Assembly: GCF_002205845.1 (NCBI RefSeq)
Contig: NZ_NISI01000001.1
Location: forward strand, 1,240,001-1,304,000
Direction: 5' to 3'
Source: Roseateles puraquae
GTDB taxonomy: Bacteria; Pseudomonadota; Gammaproteobacteria; Burkholderiales; Burkholderiaceae_C
DNA length: 64,000 nt
A model generated the notes under the pieces. That model worked only from the letters and a program-made list of their open reading frames with translations. It was not told where the DNA came from and did no database searches. The translations under genes and the position numbers were made by a program. Within the stretch, counting starts at the first letter, position 1. Every line of letters begins with the position of its first letter. This document shows, one piece after another, positions 18,851-29,881 of this stretch.

Positions 18851-20526
18851 GCCTGGCCTCCAGCGGTCTCAAGTTCGGAGCGACGCGCCCAGCACAGATG
18901 GACGACGTTTTCGACGGCAGCGATCAGCTTGTCGCGGCGCTTCGCGATGGGGCTTTCGGCGCCGAGCTCCACCACCAGGTGGGCGCGCTCGGCCTGCAGG
19001 TCCGCAAGGAACTGCTCGTGGGGCCCGTCTAACCAAGGCTGGAAGTGGCTGCAGGTGTAGCAGGCGTGCGGGACGCCGCCGTCCAGGCCGCACTGCTTCA
19101 GGTGGCCACAGGTGGCCGCACCCTTGCCACGATAGGCCAGCCGGCTTTGCTCCGGGTCCGAGCCACCAATGGCGTCCTCCTCCGAGTCAACCAGAGTGCC
19201 GCGGAAGGCCTCTGCGAAGCGCTGCAGCGTCGGGGACTTTGAGACGGCACGGTCGATCTCGGCCGCGTGCTCTGGCAGGTTGTCGACGTAGATGTCAGCA
19301 GACCGTGAAGTGGAGTGGTCCAGCAGCCAGGCGATCAGGTGCGATGGCAGGCCTTCGCGCGCCAAGTCAGTTCCCTTTGTATGGCGCAGCCGAGTTGCCG
19401 CAATCCTCAACGGTTGGCCATTTCGCCCTTTTGCCCCGACGGAGTCGCAGACAGCGCTAATCCGGTCCGACTGGGTTGAGGCGGAACGGTGCCAGGCCAT
19501 CCCTTGGACGTCCAGGCTCAAAGCTTCGAGTGCCTTGCCATGCTGGCCCGTCCGTCGCATCTGACTCGCCAGTTCAAGCGCCTCAGTCACCGAACGCCAG
19601 CATGGGTAAAGCGGCAGCTCGCCCAGCAGAGCGCGCAAGTCCACCAATTGGAGCTGCCAGCCAGCCTCGTCCAACATCCTTTGGAAGATGCGTTGAACGT
19701 CGTCGCGCTGGGCGCTGAACACTTGGAAGTTGCTCGCTGTGAGATCAATGGCGCGGCGAGTCTCCCGGAGGGTGTGCCCGCGCTGCTTGGCTCGCGGCAC
19801 GGCCAACAGATAGATCGGCTGTCCGCTCGGGAAGCCGGGCTCTGCATCCCCGAAGGTTTGGATCACGTCCTTACATTTGAGCGAAGCGCTCTGAATCGGT
19901 CGCCGGCCAGTGCTCACGTGCAAGTAGGCAAGACTGAAACTGCTTAGGCTCAGCTTTCCAGCTTCTGCGGCGTCAAACAGCCCGCTCAGCAGGCTGTGGG
20001 ACTCTTCGGGCGTCAGTGGACCACTGTCCGGGTCCATTGCCCGCACCGCGCGTCCTGCTTGATGCAGCTTGAGCCGCATCTCCCCGAGAGACGCAATCAA
20101 CGAATCAGTAACGCCGGGCTGCCGGCCGCTGTGCCACTTCACCAGTAGCGACCTCAAGTGGCACAGATAGTCCTCGCAACCGAACTCGGCGATGAGCTTC
20201 GCGCGGTACCGCCGGATGTCCTCGATCGTCCACGCCGCAATCTTTCGAGAAGGGAAGCACTCCTTCTGGAAGCTCTTCAGAGCAGCACGATACTGAGCCA
20301 GCGTCGACCAAGAGTATTTCTGGGCGGCATATCGCAGCGTCGCCACTAAGCCGGGCCGCAATGAAGGTGCAACTATCGAGCGCAATGACTCAACGTCGAT
20401 GCCGCGCTTCCCGTCGATAAGCCACCACCGTTCTCGCGCATCGAACTCAACGCCGTAGCGCGTGCGGACGAAGTGGCTTTCTGCGTGGTTGAGCCCAGCT
20501 TCGGCACGGACGACACGGCTGTTCAT
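18847..20526 (-). CDS. Second tyrosine recombinase (altered H-x-x-R box)
   Basis: A 559-residue tyrosine recombinase. The SAM-like N-terminal DNA-binding region spans about 60-170 (TLAQYRAALKSFQKECF). In the catalytic part I see Arg in HVSTGRRPIQSASLK, the box ATRLRHTKGTDLA, WLLDHSTSRSADIYVD, and its Tyr. In this box the usual first His of H-x-x-R-H is Thr, as far as the alignment by eye can tell. A Cys-rich C-terminal motif (CGHLKQCGLDGG, then CYTCSHFQPWLDGPH) probably binds zinc and resembles TnpB-type proteins. It overlaps both neighbours by four bases, so the set is made together. Confidence 0.82.
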   Translation of the reverse strand: MNSRVVRAEAGLNHAESHFVRTRYGVEFDARERWWLIDGKRGIDVESLRSIVAPSLRPGLVATLRYAAQKYSWSTLAQYRAALKSFQKECFPSRKIAAWTIEDIRRYRAKLIAEFGCEDYLCHLRSLLVKWHSGRQPGVTDSLIASLGEMRLKLHQAGRAVRAMDPDSGPLTPEESHSLLSGLFDAAEAGKLSLSSFSLAYLHVSTGRRPIQSASLKCKDVIQTFGDAEPGFPSGQPIYLLAVPRAKQRGHTLRETRRAIDLTASNFQVFSAQRDDVQRIFQRMLDEAGWQLQLVDLRALLGELPLYPCWRSVTEALELASQMRRTGQHGKALEALSLDVQGMAWHRSASTQSDRISAVCDSVGAKGRNGQPLRIAATRLRHTKGTDLAREGLPSHLIAWLLDHSTSRSADIYVDNLPEHAAEIDRAVSKSPTLQRFAEAFRGTLVDSEEDAIGGSDPEQSRLAYRGKGAATCGHLKQCGLDGGVPHACYTCSHFQPWLDGPHEQFLADLQAERAHLVVELGAESPIAKRRDKLIAAVENVVHLCWARRSELETAGGQA

Positions 20527-21791
20527 GCCTCACCTCGCGGAAGCACATTTCGACCGGCCATTCGATCCTGCAGCGCGAGAACCGCAGCACGCGCCTGCCG
20601 CTTGGTCTCCACCTGGGTGTAGACGGCATCGACCTCTGAGTGCTGCTTTCGGCCTGCGAGGTAGTTCCGAACACGTCGATGCAGGTCCTTGCTGTTGTCG
20701 TCTGCCCGACTCTCATGCTGCAACTTCGCCAACTCACTGCTGAAGAAGTGACGCAGCAAGTGGGTGCGAACGTTGGAGAGCCGTTCGTCAGAAGCGGACA
20801 GCGTCTCGAAGACCTCTTTGAGAGCCGCCTTGCTCATCGGCTGACCTTGGGTCGGGCCCGACTTGTGCGTGACGAACAGATAGCGATGCTTCGTCGCACC
20901 CGGCACCGTCCGCCGCTGAGCGACGTACTGGACGATCAGCTCGGTCAGGTAGACGGACATCGGAATCGTCCGGCCGTCAGTCTTTGCGACAGGCTGGTCG
21001 ACGCGAGGATCGTCGGTCGCGTCATGACGACGACGAACCGTGATCTGGCGCTTCACATGGTCTACGTCCCGAACCTGCAGGCTCAGGACCTCGCCACGCC
21101 GGATTCCAGTTTGACGGAGCAACTCGACCAGCAGGAGGTTTCTGAGCTGCAGCTCCGGACGGAACGGATTCCGCTCGCCGCCCGGAGCGATGACATCGTT
21201 CAGCGCTTGGTTGTGGCGTTGCGTGAACTCTTCATCGTCGAAGTCGTCTCGGACAGGAGAAGCGATTCCACGATGTCGGAGGACATCCTCACGCATCTCA
21301 GCGATCCGCAGCATGCGGTCGGGGCTGAGATGCGTCAGGAGGTACTTGGCCATCCACTCAACAAAGTCGGCAATGTGAGTCAGCCGCTTGAAGTGGGTGT
21401 GTCGCGCCACGGAGGGAACGGCGTAGGCATAGCCCCGCCGCACCCTTCCGAGCGCAACCACCTTTTGATATCGCTTCGCTTCGGCGCCGAAGCTTTGCCG
21501 AGCGAAGTTGCTGAGCGCCTCGCACTCGATGGAGGTGAGGTACTTGCCAGCGCGCAGCCTCCCGGCCAGGTCAATCTGATTGACCTGACAGAAGCCACTG
21601 AGCACGTTCACTGCATTGAGCGCCGCCTCCTGCGACGCAACCGAGAGGCCTCGATTGCGCAGCGTGGAGATGACGAACAGCGAGCAATAGTCGTCTTCCA
21701 TCCCATCCCTGCCGACCAGGTAGGGGCGCCGCTCCCCGTTGGGGAGCAGCGCCTTGGCCAGCTGGAAAGGAAGGGATTGGCTTAACGACAT
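20523..21791 (-). CDS. First tyrosine recombinase of the element
   Basis: A 422-residue site-specific recombinase, promoter-proximal in the four-gene set. The catalytic set is intact: LRQTGIRRGEVLSL with the first Arg, VAKTDGRTIPM with the beta-hairpin Lys, RTHLLRHFFSSELA (H-x-x-R-H), and GRKQHSEVDAVYTQ with the nucleophilic Tyr. The size and single catalytic domain resemble TnpA of Tn554 or GmtY-type recombinases. The start ATG at 21791 lies about 120 bases from the nrdA stop codon. No strong promoter is visible in that gap, so the gene may be read through from nrdA or from a weak promoter of its own. Confidence 0.87.
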   Translation of the reverse strand: MSLSQSLPFQLAKALLPNGERRPYLVGRDGMEDDYCSLFVISTLRNRGLSVASQEAALNAVNVLSGFCQVNQIDLAGRLRAGKYLTSIECEALSNFARQSFGAEAKRYQKVVALGRVRRGYAYAVPSVARHTHFKRLTHIADFVEWMAKYLLTHLSPDRMLRIAEMREDVLRHRGIASPVRDDFDDEEFTQRHNQALNDVIAPGGERNPFRPELQLRNLLLVELLRQTGIRRGEVLSLQVRDVDHVKRQITVRRRHDATDDPRVDQPVAKTDGRTIPMSVYLTELIVQYVAQRRTVPGATKHRYLFVTHKSGPTQGQPMSKAALKEVFETLSASDERLSNVRTHLLRHFFSSELAKLQHESRADDNSKDLHRRVRNYLAGRKQHSEVDAVYTQVETKRQARAAVLALQDRMAGRNVLPRGEA

Positions 21792-21912
21792 TTCATCGTG
21801 CTCTCAAATACCGGCGAATTTCGCATCATAAAAGACGGACTCCGCGTGGCATTTGGTGGCCTATTTCATAGAGAAGGCGAGACCCTTAAAGACAAACAGG
21901 TCTTTCCTTATC

Positions 21913-24834
<2,922 letters not shown>

Positions 24835-25344
24835 GGGGAGATCCTTTATCGAGAAATGAGAGGCAAAAGCGCGGCCACAACCTGGCGGGTGCCAGGTGGT
24901 AGACGCGCTTCGCGTGGCGCTTCAGTTGGAATGTTTCGGCCCTGCCGGTCCATTGCGCCGCCGGTGTTCCGGCGGGGTCCTCGGGTGCTTTGCCGCTGCG
25001 GCGCAGCCACTGCAAACAGCGATTCCGAGGGGAGCGGCATAGGTGTCGACTGGGTCAGCAGGATAACACGAAGGGACACTATATCTATGGCTTGATACCC
25101 CCTCAAGCACTACCGCTAGTGTCAAACCCTCCCCGCAATTTGGTTGACGCGCGAGGCCGATGCGCGGCTTTCCCCGATCAGGACGGGCCCTGTGCCGCGA
25201 GACCCGCATGTCCATTGGGCTTGCGGGCCACATCCCCTTCGCAGGCCGCGCCGATGCTGGGTTTGCGCGATGACGGCAAGTCGCCGAAGCCGCTTCGCAG
25301 CGGATTCAAGCAGGGCAAATCCGGAGACGTCGATCTCTGCCCGG
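24835..25344. other. 510-base region between nrdA and pilR
   Basis: This holds a ~240-base nrdA leader, the nrdA promoter with two NrdR-like boxes (25076-25122), and about 220 bases between the boxes and the pilR stop in which I see nothing convincing. The leader contains a short hairpin (acctggc 24880-24886, gccaggt 24891-24897) that is not a terminator. No B12-riboswitch consensus is evident. Confidence 0.6.
25076..25122 (-). promoter_or_regulatory. nrdA promoter overlapped by two NrdR-type boxes
   Basis: On the minus strand TTGAGG (25106-25101), 17 bases and TATAGT (25083-25078) form a sigma-70 promoter. Two 16-bp sites resemble the known NrdR box (consensus ACACTATATATTGTGT as I recall it): acactatatctatggc (25076-25091) and gcactaccgctagtgt (25107-25122). 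Their starts are 31 bp apart, the three-helical-turn spacing typical of tandem NrdR sites, and one covers the -10 while the other abuts the -35. Repression by NrdR-dATP is the expected effect. The nrdR gene is not in the window. Confidence 0.75.
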
Positions 25345-26823
25345 TCAGGCGTCGCCGGCCGAGATCGACAGGCGCGCCATGCGGTAGCGGATCTGGCGCA
25401 ACGACAAGCCGAGGCTGGCCGCTGCCGCCGTGCGGTTGAAGCGGTGCTGCTCCAGCGCGCGCAGCAGGATGGCACGCTCCACTTCATCCAGGTACTGCGC
25501 CAGGTCGGTGGGCAGTTGCTCAGGCAGCGACAGCCCTTCAGGCGCGGGCGCCGCAGGCGGCGACAAGGCGCCGCCCGTGCCGAAGGCCAGTTCGCCCTGG
25601 CCGTCGTCCAGCAACGTGTCGGGCAGGCCCAGGTCGCCGACGTCGATCCATTCCCCGCCGGCCAGCGCCAGTGCGCGATGCAGCAGGTTCTCCAACTCCC
25701 GCACGTTGCCCGGGAAGGGGTAGCGCGCCAGGGTCTGCAAGGCCTTGGGCGTGAGGCGCGGCGCCGGAGAGACGCCTGCATCCTGCGCAATGCGGGCCAG
25801 CACCCGCGCGCTGATCAGGCCCAGGTCTTCCAGCCGCTCACGCAGCGGCGGCACGCGGATCTGGATGACGTTGAGCCGGTAGAACAAGTCCTGCCGGAAA
25901 CGACCGGCAGCCACTTCGGCGGAGAGGTCCTTGTGCGTCGCGCTCAGGATGCGCACGTTGATGGGCGACTCCGCCGTGGCCCCCACCGGCCGGACCGAGC
26001 GCTCCTGGATCACCCGCAGCAGCTTGCTCTGCATGGCCAGCGGCAGGTCGCCGATTTCGTCCAGGAACAGGGTGCCGCCGTCAGCCGCCTGGAAGAAGCC
26101 TTCGCGGTCCTCGTTGGCGCCGGTGAAGGCGCCCTTGCGGTAGCCGAAGAACTCGGCTTCCAGCAGGTTCTCGGGAATGGCACCGCAGTTCACCGCGACG
26201 AAACGCTGCCCGGCGCGTGCGCCGTGGTCGTGGATGGCCCGCGCCACCAGCTCCTTGCCAGTGCCCGACTCGCCCTGCACCAGCACCGGCGCCATGCTGC
26301 GGCCGACCTTGTCGATCAGCGAGCGCACGGCGCGGATGGCGGGCGACTCACCCACCAAACGCAGGGCGGTCGCCGGCCCCACGGTGTCCTCGGCACGTGC
26401 ATCCGCTGGCACCGCGCCAGGCGCAGGAGCCGCCTCGGGCTCTGACGCCACCCGCCCCAAAGCCGACCCCACCACCAGCCGGAACTGCCGCAGGTCCACC
26501 GGTTTGGTCAGGTAGTCGTAGGCGCCGGCCTTCAGGGCCTCCACCGCGTTCTCGGCGGACCCGAAGGCCGTGATGACGATGGCCTTCTCCGGCCGCCCGG
26601 CCTGCTCCAGCCAGCGCAGCAGCGACAGGCCCGAGCCGTCGGGCAGCTTCATGTCGGTGATGACCGCGCTGTAGTTCTCGGCCTGCAGGTGCTCCAGGGC
26701 ATCCGCGACACAGGCGGCGCTGTCGATCTCGTAGCCCTCGCGCAGCAGCGTGAGCTCGTAGAGCGTGCGCAGGTCGGGCTCGTCATCGACGACCAGCAGG
26801 CGCGGCAGCGGGGCAGAAGTCAT
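25345..26823 (-). CDS. pilR: Sigma-54-dependent response regulator of type IV pili
   Basis: A 492-residue NtrC-family activator. Receiver domain at 1-120 (LLVVDDEPDLR, phosphoacceptor Asp in VITDMKLPDGSG); AAA+ sigma-54 domain at about 165-400 with Walker A GESGTGKE, the GAFTGA loop that contacts sigma-54 and Walker B GGTLFLDEIGDLP; Fis-type HTH at the C-terminus (RTAAAASLGLSLRQIRYRM). In related bacteria PilR activates pilA transcription together with PilS. The gene overlaps pilS by four bases, which supports the assignment over other NtrC-like regulators. Confidence 0.9.
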   Translation of the reverse strand: MTSAPLPRLLVVDDEPDLRTLYELTLLREGYEIDSAACVADALEHLQAENYSAVITDMKLPDGSGLSLLRWLEQAGRPEKAIVITAFGSAENAVEALKAGAYDYLTKPVDLRQFRLVVGSALGRVASEPEAAPAPGAVPADARAEDTVGPATALRLVGESPAIRAVRSLIDKVGRSMAPVLVQGESGTGKELVARAIHDHGARAGQRFVAVNCGAIPENLLEAEFFGYRKGAFTGANEDREGFFQAADGGTLFLDEIGDLPLAMQSKLLRVIQERSVRPVGATAESPINVRILSATHKDLSAEVAAGRFRQDLFYRLNVIQIRVPPLRERLEDLGLISARVLARIAQDAGVSPAPRLTPKALQTLARYPFPGNVRELENLLHRALALAGGEWIDVGDLGLPDTLLDDGQGELAFGTGGALSPPAAPAPEGLSLPEQLPTDLAQYLDEVERAILLRALEQHRFNRTAAAASLGLSLRQIRYRMARLSISAGDA

Positions 26824-28502
26824 GCGGGTTCAGGGGTTCGCAGTCGGACGCAGAACTCGTTGGCCGCCGCGTCAGACGCGCGCCGGTACTCGATGCTCGC
26901 GCCGTGGCGCTCGCACAGTTCACGACAAATATAGAGGCCCAGGCCCGAACCCCGGCTGCGGGTCGAGAAGAAGGGCTCGAAAAGATGGCGCTCGATCTCC
27001 GGCGGCACCGCGGCGCCGGCGCTGCGCACGGCCATCAGCAGACCGGCGCCTTCGCGCTGCAGCACCACACGGATGGCGCCGGCACCGGCCTCGGCATGAC
27101 GGTGCGCGTTGTCCAGCAGATTGACCAGCACGCGGCGCAGGTGCTCGGCATCGAAGAGTCCGGCCAGGCCGTCGGCCTCCACCCGCAGCTCGAACCGGCT
27201 GCCCGGACCCGGCACCACGTGGTTGACCTGCGCCCAGTCGGCACAGGCCTCCTGCACCAGCGCACTCACGTCCAGCGGCTGGGTGTCAGGCTGCACACTA
27301 GGCGACAGCTCGGTCACATCGTCCACCAGGCGCTTCAGGCGCTGCACGTTGGACGCCACCATCCGCGTGAGCTGCTCGGCCCGCGTGCCGCCGAGGTCTT
27401 CGGCCAGCAGCGCATTCGCCTGCGCGATGGCCGCCAGCGGATTGCGGATCTCGTGCGCGATGCCAGCGGACACGCGGCCCATCGCGGCCAGCTTTTCCTG
27501 GCGGGTGCGCGCCAGCAGCTCGCGGTTGTCCTCGACGAAGAGCACGCACAGCTCCTCGCTGCCCTCACGCTGGCGCGTGAAGCGCAGCCGCAGCCGCAGG
27601 CTGCGAAAGGCGCCACTGGCCAAGGGCAGCGCCACGTCAACCTCGGCTGCGGCCCCGCCCGCATAGGCATTCTCCAGCGCCTGCACCAGCGGCTGCCAGT
27701 CGCTGCGGCCCCGCAGCTGCCAGCTCAGCTCGCCACTGTCCGCTCCGAGCAGCGCCCGCGAGGCAGGGTTCATGGCGCGCACGCGACCGCGGCGGTCCAC
27801 CACCAGCACGCCTTCCTGCATTTCGTCGATAACCAGCCGGTTGAGCTGCTCCTGCTGCCGCGCCAGGGCCAGGCTGCCGCGGGCGGCACGCTCCTCACGC
27901 GCCAGTCGGGCGCTCAGCTCGCCGGCCAGCAGGCTGACCGCGAACAGGCCGCTGCCCACCAAGCCCGCCTGGGTGGTGCGCAGACCGACGTCAGCCCCGG
28001 AGAACAGCGACCAGCCCGCCGCCCCGAGCAGGCCCAGCGTGGCCATCGCAGCGGTGGCCAGGCTCAGGCGACGCGGGCACAGCACGGCCGCCATCAGCAC
28101 TGGCATCACGAACAGCGCGCCATAGTTGACCCCGCTCGGGTCCAGGGCATGCAGCACGCCAAACAACAGCAGGTCCATGCCGATGGCGCTCCACCAGTGC
28201 AGGCTGCTGATGCGGGCAAGGCTGCGGGCCGAGGCCCCGCGGCGCAGCTGCGGGAAGAACCAGAGCGAGACCGCCGCAGCTGCGTATGAAGCGCTGAGCC
28301 ACAGGGTGGACGTGGCTGGCGGGGTAGACAGCACGGCGGCAATCAGCTGGGCGGCGATCAGCGCCAGGCCGAGTGCCGCACGCGCCGCCAAGAATGCGCG
28401 GTACAGACGCTCGAAGCTGGCACTGCTCTCGGCCGGCTCAGCCGGTGCCGCCTCGACAAACCAGCTGCCCGGGATCGTCCCCAGGCCCAGCGGCGCGACC
28501 AC
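26820..28502 (-). CDS. pilS: Sensor histidine kinase of type IV pili
   Basis: A protein of about 560 residues from the proposed GTG start at 28502, two bases after the stop of the upstream small gene; no ATG is well placed, so the start is uncertain. Membrane helices occupy about residues 30-200. A PAS-like region follows (about 240-330, VVDRRGRVRAMNPASRALLG). The dimerisation box is GIAHEIRNPLAAIAQ with the phosphorylated His. The ATPase domain has LVNLLDNAHRH, and RSRGSGLGLYICRELCE for the G boxes. It phosphorylates PilR, whose gene it overlaps. Confidence 0.88.
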   Translation of the reverse strand: MVAPLGLGTIPGSWFVEAAPAEPAESSASFERLYRAFLAARAALGLALIAAQLIAAVLSTPPATSTLWLSASYAAAAVSLWFFPQLRRGASARSLARISSLHWWSAIGMDLLLFGVLHALDPSGVNYGALFVMPVLMAAVLCPRRLSLATAAMATLGLLGAAGWSLFSGADVGLRTTQAGLVGSGLFAVSLLAGELSARLAREERAARGSLALARQQEQLNRLVIDEMQEGVLVVDRRGRVRAMNPASRALLGADSGELSWQLRGRSDWQPLVQALENAYAGGAAAEVDVALPLASGAFRSLRLRLRFTRQREGSEELCVLFVEDNRELLARTRQEKLAAMGRVSAGIAHEIRNPLAAIAQANALLAEDLGGTRAEQLTRMVASNVQRLKRLVDDVTELSPSVQPDTQPLDVSALVQEACADWAQVNHVVPGPGSRFELRVEADGLAGLFDAEHLRRVLVNLLDNAHRHAEAGAGAIRVVLQREGAGLLMAVRSAGAAVPPEIERHLFEPFFSTRSRGSGLGLYICRELCERHGASIEYRRASDAAANEFCVRLRTPEPA

Positions 28503-28504
28503 GG

Positions 28505-28747
28505 TCAGGCCGAGCCCTGGCGGGCCTCGAAGCTCGCCCGATGCGCGCTGCTGCAGAACACGCCGCCTTTGCCCGGCAGGGCCTCGTCCGCCGGCAGGTG
28601 CATGCCGCATTCGGCGCAGCTGACCATGTGCTGCGGCGCGCTCGGCGGCGTAGGCGCCGGCGCCTGCGGCTCGCGCGGGCGGTTGCGCCGAGCGCCGAGC
28701 ACAAAAAAGAGGCCGGCCAGCACCAGCAGCAGCACGACGATCTTCAT
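28505..28747 (-). CDS. Small PP0621-type membrane protein with zinc-ribbon tail
   Basis: An 80-residue protein with an N-terminal membrane anchor (KIVVLLLVLAGLFFVLGA), a proline-rich spacer, and a Cys-rich end, MVSCAECGMHLPADEALPG then FCSSAHR, which looks like a zinc site. It matches the PP0621 family found between ccsA and pilS in many beta- and gammaproteobacteria. The role is unknown. Its ATG overlaps the stop of the CcsA-like gene (ATGA), and pilS starts right after it. Confidence 0.82.
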   Translation of the reverse strand: MKIVVLLLVLAGLFFVLGARRNRPREPQAPAPTPPSAPQHMVSCAECGMHLPADEALPGKGGVFCSSAHRASFEARQGSA

Positions 28748-29631
28748 GCCGTGCCTCCGGTCATGCCGCGCTGCAGGATGACCTCCAGCACGAAGCGCGA
28801 GCCGGCGTAGGACAGCAGCAGCAGCGCCGCGCCCGCATACAGCCAGCGGGTCGCACGGCGACCGCGCCAGCCATACACCCGGCGGCCGACGAGCAAGCCG
28901 GTCAGCACCAGCCAGCCCAGCACCGCCAGGAGGTTCTTGTGATCCCAGCGCCAGGTGGGTGTGAACCACCAGCCCAGGAAGATGGCCAGCGACAGCACGC
29001 CCACGCCGGCCGCCACAAACTGAAAGGTCAGCCGCTCCAGCTGCAGCAGCGGCAACCCGCCCGGCGTGGCGAGCTTCTGGCGCAACCGGGTCTCGGCACG
29101 GTTCATCAGTGCGGCATGCAGCACGGCCACGCCGAAGAGTCCGTAGGACGCCAGCCCCAGCACCCAGTGCAGCGGCGCCCAGGGCGAGGCCGCCGTGGGC
29201 CGGCTCTCCCCCGGGAAGGCCCAGGCCAGCACCACCGCCGCCGCCGCCAGCCAGGCCAGCACGCGGCGCACACTGTGCAGCGGCAGGAAGCGGCTTTCCA
29301 CCAGATAGACCGTCAGCACAAGCCAGGCCGTCATGGACAGCGCCGGCGCAAAGCCGAAACGCGCGCCCGGCGCCGCCAGGCCGTAGCCGCTGATGTCGAT
29401 GAAGAGCGCGGCGAATTGAGCCGTCCAGGCCAGCGCCATCGGCGGCACCGAGCGCAGCGGGCGGCGCACCACCACCTCGCCCGGCGCCGCCGTGGGGCGC
29501 AGCAGCCCGACCCAGATGTAGCCAAGCAAGGCCAGGGCGCTGGCGATCGCCAGGGCCAGCTCCGCCCCGACGGCATGAGCACCGGGTGCGATGCTGGCGG
29601 CGTCTTCGAAGGAGGCGGGCGATAAACTCAT
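28744..29631 (-). CDS. CcsA/HemX-like cytochrome c assembly membrane protein
   Basis: A 295-residue polytopic inner-membrane protein with about eight hydrophobic helices. It contains FLGWWFTPTWRWDHKNLLA, which resembles the WWD-like haem-handling segment of CcsA/CcmC-family proteins, and HWVLGLASYGLFGVAVLHA. In Burkholderiales this gene (often labelled ypjD or cytochrome c biogenesis) sits before PP0621 and pilSR and close to ffh, as here. The ATG at 29631 is the first that gives an N-terminal topology like the family. It is first in the operon ccsA-PP0621-pilS-pilR. Confidence 0.85.
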   Translation of the reverse strand: MSLSPASFEDAASIAPGAHAVGAELALAIASALALLGYIWVGLLRPTAAPGEVVVRRPLRSVPPMALAWTAQFAALFIDISGYGLAAPGARFGFAPALSMTAWLVLTVYLVESRFLPLHSVRRVLAWLAAAAVVLAWAFPGESRPTAASPWAPLHWVLGLASYGLFGVAVLHAALMNRAETRLRQKLATPGGLPLLQLERLTFQFVAAGVGVLSLAIFLGWWFTPTWRWDHKNLLAVLGWLVLTGLLVGRRVYGWRGRRATRWLYAGAALLLLSYAGSRFVLEVILQRGMTGGTA

Positions 29632-29672
29632 GGCCGCAGTGTACTTTTGGGCTGCGGCCGTTCTGGCAGTGC

Positions 29673-29863
29673 AGGAGGCTGTCGGGCTTTGGGCGGGGTG
29701 CGCGCCGAGGCCCCGCAAATCGCCTCGGCCCTTCGGGTCAGGTCTGCAAGGGGCTGAGGCGTTGTTGCCTCTCCTTGCGGGCACGAGCCCGCAGCGTCGA
29801 CGCGCCTAGCCTCAGCCCCTTGCAGACCCAACGCGCACCCTGCCCAAAGCCCGACAGCCTCCT
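29673..29863. repeat. Large multi-arm palindrome upstream of ffh
   Basis: Outer arms 29673-29704 and 29832-29863 pair over 32 bases with one mismatch; they begin aggaggctgtcgggctttgg. Inner arms 29741-29760 and 29809-29828 pair perfectly (20 bases). Two smaller hairpins nest inside: ccgaggc/gcctcgg (29705-29728) and tgcgggc/gcccgca (29776-29793). The whole can fold as a cruciform or highly structured RNA. It lies between divergent ccsA and ffh starts, ending 18 bases before the ffh ATG. Confidence 0.9.
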
Positions 29864-29881
29864 AGCCCCCTCCTCCCCACC

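Noticed and set aside
24846..25041. A 65-codon frame in the nrdA leader ending 9 bases before nrdA
   Set aside because: No ribosome-binding site and no recognisable composition; kept only as leader sequence.
24840..25075. Possible cobalamin riboswitch upstream of nrdA
   Set aside because: Only a 7-bp hairpin is present and the B12-box consensus is missing; class Ia reductase does not use cobalamin.
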